Below are positions 5,482-9,981 of a stretch of DNA of 9,981 nt, piece after piece. The stretch's first letter is position 1, and each line of letters starts with the position of its first letter. A model generated the notes under the pieces. That model ran no database searches and was not told where the DNA came from. It worked only from the letters and a program-made list of their open reading frames with translations. The position numbers and the translations under genes are program-made. Location of the stretch: positions 1-9,981 of the forward strand of contig RKRU01000069.1 of NCBI GenBank assembly GCA_007571225.1, read 5' to 3'. Source of the stretch: Nitrosopumilaceae archaeon. GTDB lineage: Archaea > Thermoproteota > Nitrososphaeria > Nitrososphaerales > Nitrosopumilaceae.

Positions 5482-6090
5482 ATGAGGGCCTTTGTTGCAG
5501 TGGAGATTACAGAGCCCAGCATTCTCAAGAAGATAAAAAATCTGCAGTCGAAGATGGGAGAGGCGCTGAAGGGAGCCAAACCCACAGACGCCGGCATCCT
5601 CCACTTTACCCTGCAATTTTTAGGCGAGGTTCCAGATTCAAAAATACAGTTCGTCATTGACGCAGTCTCCTCCACAAGGTTCTCTAGGTTCGATGTGGAG
5701 ATAGCCGGCCTCGGGGCATTTCCAAACGGAAGATCACCTAGGGCAATCTGGGTGGGTGCAAGGGATGTAGCGAGTACGGAAGGTACCGGGAACGGTAGTG
5801 GTGGTGGTAAGAGTGATGGAAATGGTTCGTCCCGGGCACTCTCCGATCTAGCCCAAAAGGTATCTGATTCGCTTGCCCCCGTAGGATACCTGCGCGACAA
5901 GCGGTTTGTAGCCCACAGCACCATATTCAGGATCAAGAAGAAGGGAATTGACATTACAGACGAGTTGAAGAGACATTCAGATATGGTCTTTGGGGTCCAA
6001 AGCATAACACGATTCAAGCTCAAAAAGAGCGTACTGACGCCTACGGGGCCGATATACACGGATCTGATGGAGAATGTGGCCGTACAATGA
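5482..6090 (+). CDS. thpR: RNA 2',3'-cyclic phosphodiesterase (2H / LigT family)
   Basis: Protein of 202 residues. The two HxT motifs of the 2H phosphoesterase superfamily are HFT (41-43) in ILHFTLQFLGEV and HST (145-147) in FVAHSTIFRI. Their spacing, MRAFVAVEI at the N-terminus and AIWVGA (88-93) match bacterial and archaeal ThpR, which opens 2',3'-cyclic phosphate RNA ends and can join 2'-5' ends in vitro. An unusual Gly/Ser-rich insert (about 98-117, with GTGNGSGGGK) separates the two lobes after the AIWVGA strand. The ATG start is fixed by the well-spaced TATA box. The stop overlaps the cca start by 4 bp (ATGA), so the two are co-translated. Confidence 0.92.
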   Translation: MRAFVAVEITEPSILKKIKNLQSKMGEALKGAKPTDAGILHFTLQFLGEVPDSKIQFVIDAVSSTRFSRFDVEIAGLGAFPNGRSPRAIWVGARDVASTEGTGNGSGGGKSDGNGSSRALSDLAQKVSDSLAPVGYLRDKRFVAHSTIFRIKKKGIDITDELKRHSDMVFGVQSITRFKLKKSVLTPTGPIYTDLMENVAVQ

Positions 6091-7427
6091 CGCACGCAGA
6101 TCAACTAGGTGTTATAATAGAGGAGGCACGCGGCCGGGTCAGTCCCACCGAATTGCAGATTGCAGATGTAAACGGTGTGGCCGAATCCACTCTGAGGCGC
6201 GTAAGGGACGAGGCTGCAAAATATCACCATATATTAAATGTCGAACTGGGCGGTTCGTATGCAAAGGGAACATGGCTTGCCCGCTCCAACATGGATATCG
6301 ACATATATCTTAAGTTTAAAACAGATGTCGGCGCAGAACGGTTTGAGGAGATTGCAACGAAGGTGGGGTTTGACGCCCTGCGCGGCTGCACCCCAAATCT
6401 GAGGTACTCTGAGCATCCATATGTGGAGGCCAGATGTAGTGGAATTCGGATCAACGTGGTGCCATACTACAACGTCGGCAGGGGCGAGTGGATCAGTGCA
6501 GCGGACCGCACCAGCTTTCACACCACATACATGAAGGAGGCGCTTACCGCCGCGATGCGCTGCGATGTCAGACTGCTCAAGTCGTTTCTTGGCGCCAACG
6601 GACTCTACGGGGCCGAGATAGCAAAGAACGGGTTTAGTGGGTATGTATCTGAGATACTAGTGGAGCGGTTTGGAAGTTTTGAGAATGTCATAAGGGAGTT
6701 TGCCGGAATCCAGCCGGGAACCATAATCGGAGACGCCACAAAAGAGTTTGAGACTGTCATAACCATAATTGATCCAATAGACCATAACAGGAATCTTGCA
6801 GCGGCCATATCCCTAGAGAATATGGCTCGTTTTGTAGTTGCCTGCCGCTCGTTTCTAAAAGGGCCGTCACTGGACATGTTCGACGGTACTGCAGGCACCA
6901 TATCGCAAAAGTATTGGGGGAACATGCTGGTGGTAAGATTCGGATTTGAGTATAGGGCGCCCGACATAATATGGGGACAGGCCAAGAAGGCGGTTGCAGC
7001 CGTTGCAAAACAGCTTCAGCATGACGGATTTATCGTTGTCAGATCAAAGGCGCATGTGGAACCAGACGAATGCAGTGCCTACCTCTTCTTCCTCCTAAAT
7101 GCAGTTGAGATCGCGCCTACCTACGTCCACGATGGCCCAGAATTCTTTAGAAATGAGAATACTGACACCTATATTGCAAAGAATGTCAGAAGGTCGGAGA
7201 TGGTGTGGATGGGGCCACAAGGTCGCATACACGCACTCAGGAGGAGGGAGCATACCTCTGCAGACACATACGTCCAGAATCTGCTGGACGGCGAGGCTGC
7301 GCTGCTGCCCGATAAATTGCACGGAAGCCCACAGGTGTGGATAGGTAGAAACGGGCTGGACGGCGAGGCCGAGAGGGCCGGCGAGGAGTTGATTTCAACG
7401 GATGGATTGTTCTTCTATACTAGTTGA
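6087..7427 (+). CDS. cca: CCA tRNA nucleotidyltransferase (archaeal class I)
   Basis: Protein of 446 residues, the usual length of archaeal CCA-adding enzymes, which build or repair the 3' CCA of tRNA from CTP and ATP. The nucleotidyltransferase signature LGGSYAKGTWLARSNMDIDIY (54-74) carries GGS and the carboxylates Asp70 and Asp72. RINVVPYYNV (121-130) aligns with the strand bearing the third catalytic carboxylate (Asp110 of the Archaeoglobus fulgidus enzyme), but Asn123 stands there. SAADRTSFHTTYM and VRLLKSFLGANGLYG follow as the central and tRNA-binding parts. The C-terminal domain (about 270-446) fits the family's tail. The ATG overlaps the upstream stop, and the 3' end overlaps the kinase gene by 26 bp. 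Confidence 0.93.
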   Translation: MTHADQLGVIIEEARGRVSPTELQIADVNGVAESTLRRVRDEAAKYHHILNVELGGSYAKGTWLARSNMDIDIYLKFKTDVGAERFEEIATKVGFDALRGCTPNLRYSEHPYVEARCSGIRINVVPYYNVGRGEWISAADRTSFHTTYMKEALTAAMRCDVRLLKSFLGANGLYGAEIAKNGFSGYVSEILVERFGSFENVIREFAGIQPGTIIGDATKEFETVITIIDPIDHNRNLAAAISLENMARFVVACRSFLKGPSLDMFDGTAGTISQKYWGNMLVVRFGFEYRAPDIIWGQAKKAVAAVAKQLQHDGFIVVRSKAHVEPDECSAYLFFLLNAVEIAPTYVHDGPEFFRNENTDTYIAKNVRRSEMVWMGPQGRIHALRRREHTSADTYVQNLLDGEAALLPDKLHGSPQVWIGRNGLDGEAERAGEELISTDGLFFYTS

Positions 7428-8178
7428 GGATCTTGCAGGCGACGGGCCGCATTCGGAGGTTATTGGATACCCCAAGGCCACCGATGGAGAGAGACGCGCA
7501 AGGGCAGCAGAGCTTGCCAGCCTCGGGATTAAGACGATATCTCTGACGGGCCCCACAATCCTAAGTGGTAGGACGCCGGTACTAGGCAAGGGATATGCAG
7601 GAGTGGTGGTCCTAGCAGAGGACAGAGACGGAACGTGCAGAGCAGTAAAGATAAGACGCACCGACTCTCAGCGGAAGGATATGCGGCAGGAGGCAGCTCT
7701 GCTTGGGCGTGCCAACTCGGTAGGGGCAGGCCCCAAGATGGTGGATGCCAGCAGGAATTTTCTGATAATGGAGTATGTACGGGGGGACAGGATAGGTACG
7801 TGGATTGAAAATTTGAATGGGCGCGGTAGGACGGCCAGGCTCAAACATATGATAAGATGCGTCCTTGCAGATTGTCACAGGCTCGACACATCAAGAATAG
7901 ATCACGGTGAGTTGAGCAAAATCACAAAACACGTCATAGTCACAGAGGAGGAGCGCCCCGTATTGATCGATTTTGAGAGCGCCAGCGTGGACAGGAGGCC
8001 TTCAAACGTCACCTCCATAACACAGGCGATCTTCATCTCCCCACCGGTTGCAAGACTAGTAGGAAGAATTTACAAAAAGAGGCCCACCACGGAATCTGTC
8101 ATAACGGGGCTCAGGAGATACAAGCAAAGGATGGACGGACCAAGTTTTGAGGAACTGCTTGAGGTACTTGATGTATGA
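7402..8178 (+). CDS. Atypical archaeal Ser/Thr protein kinase (COG2112-like)
   Basis: Protein of 258 residues with a small kinase fold. It shows a glycine loop VLGKGYAGVVVLA (60-72), the ATP Lys83 in RAVKIRR, Glu97 in RQEAALL, a hinge FLIMEYVRG (120-128), a catalytic loop DHGELSKITKHVIV (167-180) and a metal-binding Asp190 in VLIDFESAS in place of DFG. The usual catalytic Asp of the loop is Glu170, which I believe is typical of the archaeal predicted kinase family COG2112, so activity is plausible but untested. About 50 residues precede the glycine loop. The ATG lies 26 bp inside the cca gene, preceded by a GAGGAG ribosome-binding-like sequence at about 7383-7388. It is the last gene of the thpR-cca unit and converges with the tRNA gene. 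Confidence 0.85.
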   Translation: MDCSSILVEDLAGDGPHSEVIGYPKATDGERRARAAELASLGIKTISLTGPTILSGRTPVLGKGYAGVVVLAEDRDGTCRAVKIRRTDSQRKDMRQEAALLGRANSVGAGPKMVDASRNFLIMEYVRGDRIGTWIENLNGRGRTARLKHMIRCVLADCHRLDTSRIDHGELSKITKHVIVTEEERPVLIDFESASVDRRPSNVTSITQAIFISPPVARLVGRIYKKRPTTESVITGLRRYKQRMDGPSFEELLEVLDV

Positions 8179-8223
8179 CAATACGATTTTGGTGAAGATT
8201 TGATGTGTTGGTGGTAACGGTAG

Positions 8224-8300
8224 TGGTGGGACCGGCAGGATTCGAACCTGCGACCACTAGCCCCCCAGACTAGTATCATACCAAGCTAGACGACGATCCC
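8224..8300 (-). tRNA. tRNA-Pro (anticodon GGG)
   Basis: The mature sequence runs from 8300 down to 8227, with an encoded CCA at 8226-8224. The acceptor stem is GGGATCG/CGGTCCC (one G-U pair) with discriminator A. The anticodon arm is CTAGT-CTGGGGG-GCTAG, giving anticodon GGG at loop positions 34-36 (Pro, codons CCC/CCT). The variable loop has 5 nt, and the T arm GCAGG-TTCGAAT-CCTGC is perfect. There is no intron. A TATA-like block lies about 26 bp upstream of the mature 5' end. The 3' end converges with the kinase gene, leaving a gap of about 45 bp. Confidence 0.96.
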
Positions 8301-8320
8301 TTAAGGAATACGGAAAACTT

Positions 8321-8334
8321 GAAATTATTAAACC
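8321..8334. promoter_or_regulatory. Shared AT-rich promoter of tRNA-Pro and the zinc-ribbon gene
   Basis: GAAATTATTAAACC reads TTTAATAATTTC on the other strand. Its centre (about 8326.5) is 26 bp from the mature 5' end of tRNA-Pro (8300, minus strand). It is also 26 bp from the second in-frame ATG of the next gene (8353, plus strand; the first ATG is at 8347). One AT block may serve as TATA element in both directions. Confidence 0.5.
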
Positions 8335-8346
8335 ATAGTATACCAC

Positions 8347-8568
8347 ATGCGCATGAAGATTTGTAGGATATGCGGCAGGATCTCCGCCACAGATGCAGAC
8401 CACACGGACTGCACGCAGAAGAGGAGGATCGAGCTAGAAGACGAGCATATCAAGGAGGGCCTGCCAGATAGACTGAATATGGCAAAGAGTCAGGGCGGCC
8501 TAGGAGTCGAGATAAGGGCCATACTGGAGCACCTTGCAAGAGAGAAGGTAGAATCCAGTAAGGACTGA
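8347..8568 (+). CDS. Small zinc-binding hypothetical protein
   Basis: Protein of 73 residues. The N-terminus has CRIC (6-9) followed by H19 and C22 (HTDC), a CxxC-x9-HxxxC arrangement suited to binding one zinc ion. The rest (about 25-73) is charged and probably helical, with a basic KRR cluster at 25-27. Such small proteins often bind nucleic acids or act as transcription or translation accessory factors, but I cannot name this one. Two ATGs lie 6 bp apart; the second (8353) has the better spacing to the AT-rich promoter block. It is divergent from the tRNA-Pro gene and convergent with the SDR gene. Confidence 0.72.
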   Translation: MRMKICRICGRISATDADHTDCTQKRRIELEDEHIKEGLPDRLNMAKSQGGLGVEIRAILEHLAREKVESSKD

Positions 8569-8582
8569 CCTCCAGCCTGTAC

Positions 8583-8610
8583 GTCCACGACGTGATAGTC
8601 CACGACGTGA
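8583..8610. repeat. 13-bp direct repeat beside repeat copy 2
   Basis: GTCCACGACGTGA occurs at 8583-8595 and 8598-8610, separated by 2 bp (period 15), just after the zinc-binding protein gene. GTCCCCACGT follows as a weak third unit running into the 85-bp repeat. Confidence 0.75.
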
Positions 8611-8617
8611 GTCCCCA

Positions 8618-8702
8618 CGTAACCGTTTACGCCCCCCACGCACAAATTACCGATTCTAGGCACAAATTTGGCAAATTGTCTACGCTGTACGTAAACAGTT
8701 AC
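8618..8702 (-). repeat. 85-bp dispersed repeat, copy 2
   Basis: In reverse orientation relative to copy 1, with 71 of 85 positions identical and no gaps. Positions 24-54 of the element are an uninterrupted 31-bp identity. The terminal inverted repeat is best preserved here: CGTAACCGTTTACG at 8618-8631 against CGTAAACAGTTAC at 8690-8702, 12 of 13 matching. It lies between the convergent zinc-binding protein and SDR genes, 11 bp from the SDR stop. Confidence 0.85.
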
Positions 8703-8713
8703 ATCCCCGCAGG

Positions 8714-9457
8714 CTACCGTTCCTGCGTGGTGGGCCTGATCAGAATCTCATTTATGTTGACATGTTCGGGAGCATCTACCGCATAGAGTATAGCAGAAGC
8801 GATATCTCCGGCGCGAAGGGACTCCATCTCCTTAGCCTTTCTGACAAAGCCTGCTAGTGACTCGTCGGTGATGGTGGAGTTTAGTTCCGTGTCCACCACG
8901 CCCGGCTCGATGCATGTAACGCGTATGTTCGAACGCGTGCTAAACTCCTGCCGGAGTCCCTCGCTGAGTGCGGTTACCGCATGTTTGGTTGCACAATAGA
9001 CGCTTCCAGATGGAAATACCGTTCGTCCCGCCACCGACGAGATGTTGATTATGTGTCCCGACTTTTTTGCCTTCATATGTGATATTACAGCGGCGGTGCA
9101 GTACATCACACCCTTGATATTCACATCTACCATGCGGTCCCATTCGTCCATCTTCAGGTTCTGAAAGAAGCTCAGCGGCATCAGGCCCGCATTGTTGACA
9201 AGTATGTCTATGGTGCCCCATTTTTCAAGAACCGCAGATGCAAACGATTGGCAGTCGTCCCTCTGCGTTACGTCAAGCCTGCGGTAAAGGACGCCTCCGC
9301 TGTTGTGTTCTTCCATCTCTGCGGCGAGCTTGGCCAGTCTGTCAGTACGGCGGGCCCCTACTGCCACCTTGGCGCCCGCCTTCGAGAGGGCCAGTGCTGT
9401 GGCATATCCGATCCCACTGCTAGCACCGGTCACAATGGCAACCTTGTCCTTAATCAT
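8714..9457 (-). CDS. Short-chain dehydrogenase/reductase (SDR), NADP(H)-type
   Basis: Classical SDR of 247 residues. It has a Rossmann glycine motif TGASSGIG (10-17), basic residues Arg36-Arg37 after strand 2 that favour NADP(H), LDV (61-63), NNAG (88-91) and Asn113 in DVNIKGV. The catalytic Ser141 is in NISSVAG and the YxxxK pair is Tyr154/Lys158 (YCATK). PGVV (about 185-188) closes the cofactor site. The SDR family oxidises or reduces an alcohol/carbonyl pair; the substrate cannot be read from the sequence. The start ATG has a weak AT-rich block (GTAAAAAT at 9481-9488 on the plus strand) about 27 bp upstream. The gene lies between two inverted copies of the 85-bp repeat. Confidence 0.93.
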   Translation of the reverse strand: MIKDKVAIVTGASSGIGYATALALSKAGAKVAVGARRTDRLAKLAAEMEEHNSGGVLYRRLDVTQRDDCQSFASAVLEKWGTIDILVNNAGLMPLSFFQNLKMDEWDRMVDVNIKGVMYCTAAVISHMKAKKSGHIINISSVAGRTVFPSGSVYCATKHAVTALSEGLRQEFSTRSNIRVTCIEPGVVDTELNSTITDESLAGFVRKAKEMESLRAGDIASAILYAVDAPEHVNINEILIRPTTQER

Positions 9458-9640
9458 GTATTGGAGCCATTACAGACATCGTAAAAATCTTGTTACGGAG
9501 GCAAGCTTGCTCAGAGAACTCTCATGGAATGCTCAGAGAAAACGGTAGAGACACGCACGGACAGTTAAAATCGCAGGATTGTAGTATCATCTGGCGTATA
9601 GTAATTCATTGACAACAGATGAGTTGCGCCACCAGCAGCA

Positions 9641-9725
9641 GTAACCGTCTAGGTCAAACGTAAAGAAACTACCAAATTTGTACCTAGGATCAGGCCATTT
9701 AGGCGTGAAGAATCTAAACAGTACT
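9641..9725 (+). repeat. 85-bp dispersed repeat, copy 3 (diverged)
   Basis: Same orientation as copy 1, aligned with one single-base insertion near the middle and about 70% identity by eye. It keeps the start GTAACCGTCTA, the core CCAAATTTGTACCTAGGATC (9672-9691, 18 of 20 bases as in copy 1) and the end TCTAAACAGT. The terminal inverted repeat is weaker than in the other copies, so this one may be older or under less constraint. Confidence 0.75.
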
Positions 9726-9880
9726 AATCATATACTAATTATGCAACCAGTCAAGCCCAGCTTGCAATTACTCGACCTCCGCACTGCAGACCGACCAGTA
9801 CTACAGTAAAACAAGCCCGGTGGGGCATGAGGGCATGCCAGTCGCCGTACCGCACGTGTCCCGTAGAAGAAGAGCGAAAC

Positions 9881-9888
9881 TTGATTAA
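9881..9888 (+). promoter_or_regulatory. TATA-like box of the AN1 gene
   Basis: TTGATTAA is centred about 25.5 bp before the ATG at 9910, consistent with a leaderless archaeal mRNA. Confidence 0.5.
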
Positions 9889-9909
9889 CTCTAGTGTTCT
9901 AATAATACC

Positions 9910-9981
9910 ATGCAAGCGGAGAACTGCGCCTACTGTGGGGATCTCACGGACATGCCGTTTCAGTGCAACTATTGCAAGGAC
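9910..9981 (+). CDS. AN1-type zinc-finger protein (5' part only)
   Basis: The first 24 codons of a gene that runs off the window. Residues begin MQAENCAYCGDLTDMPFQCNYC. Two CxxC pairs (Cys6/9 and Cys19/22) separated by a short linker with MPF before the second pair are typical of the AN1 zinc finger (CxxC...FxCxxC). In archaea AN1 fingers are sometimes followed by membrane domains such as rhomboid proteases; the rest of this gene is not visible, so its class is open. A TATA-like box at the expected spacing supports the start. Confidence 0.7.
   Translation, partial: MQAENCAYCGDLTDMPFQCNYCKD

Larger units (their letters stand above)
9458..9909. other. 452-bp divergent intergenic region
   Basis: No gene is recognised. 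It holds the SDR promoter region at the left, an 11-bp direct repeat TGCTCAGAGAA (9508-9518 and 9530-9540), repeat copy 3 (9641-9725) and, at the right, the promoter of the AN1 gene. The part from 9726 to 9870 contains nothing I can interpret. Confidence 0.6.

Noticed and set aside
5445..6104. Long open frame of 219 codons on the minus strand
   Set aside because: It is antisense to the clearly coding thpR-like gene, with no motif of its own; an overlap shadow.
5791..8229. Shared 14-mer AACGGTAGTGGTGG at 5791-5804 and 8216-8229
   Set aside because: Low-complexity GGT-rich sequence; a match of this length is plausible by chance in 10 kb.
8618..9725. Composite transposon around the SDR gene
   Set aside because: No transposase, no clear target-site duplications next to the copies, and one copy is strongly diverged. 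I kept only the observation of inverted flanking repeats.

Overview
The window looks archaeal, most likely from an ammonia-oxidising Thaumarchaeota (Nitrososphaerota) genome, perhaps a higher-GC Nitrosopumilales/Cenarchaeum-like lineage. This is inferred from gene content: an archaeal class I CCA-adding enzyme, a UPF0200/UPF0201 pair, an archaeal-type kinase with an HGEL loop, a free-standing Lrp/AsnC RAM domain and an AN1 zinc finger. It is also inferred from gene starts: several starts, including GTG and TTG, lie about 25-27 bp from a TATA-like box, the spacing of leaderless archaeal mRNAs. Base composition is roughly balanced, with frequent ATA and AGG codons. The genus cannot be fixed from the window alone.

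Layout. 1-268 has no gene but holds one copy of an 85-bp repeat. 269-1361 (-) encodes a ferredoxin with one Asp-ligated cluster motif and an uncharacterised RecA-like protein. 1382-2602 (+) is a class V aminotransferase that lacks the desulfurase Cys loop. It meets a RAM-domain protein (-) tail to tail. 3023-3745 (+) is a cyclase/kynurenine-formamidase-family hydrolase, followed by a repeat-bearing intergenic region. 3968-5412 (-) holds a small membrane-anchored protein and the overlapping UPF0200 kinase-UPF0201 pair. 5482-8178 (+) is a tight overlapping three-gene unit: thpR-like 2H phosphoesterase, cca, and an atypical protein kinase. A tRNA-Pro(GGG) gene (-) and a small zinc-binding protein (+) appear to share one AT-rich promoter. 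A short-chain dehydrogenase (-) lies between two inverted copies of the 85-bp repeat. The window ends inside an AN1-type zinc-finger gene (+).

How the genes relate. The thpR-cca-kinase unit groups enzymes of RNA 3'-end chemistry with a putative signalling kinase and lies next to a tRNA gene. The UPF0200/UPF0201 overlap matches the fused form known in other archaea. The rest looks like ordinary, densely packed housekeeping chromosome.

The least explained signal is the 85-bp repeat family: three intergenic copies in +/-/+ orientation, two of them 84% identical without gaps, with inverted ends and a nearly invariant core. I see no defence system, transposase or CRISPR array.
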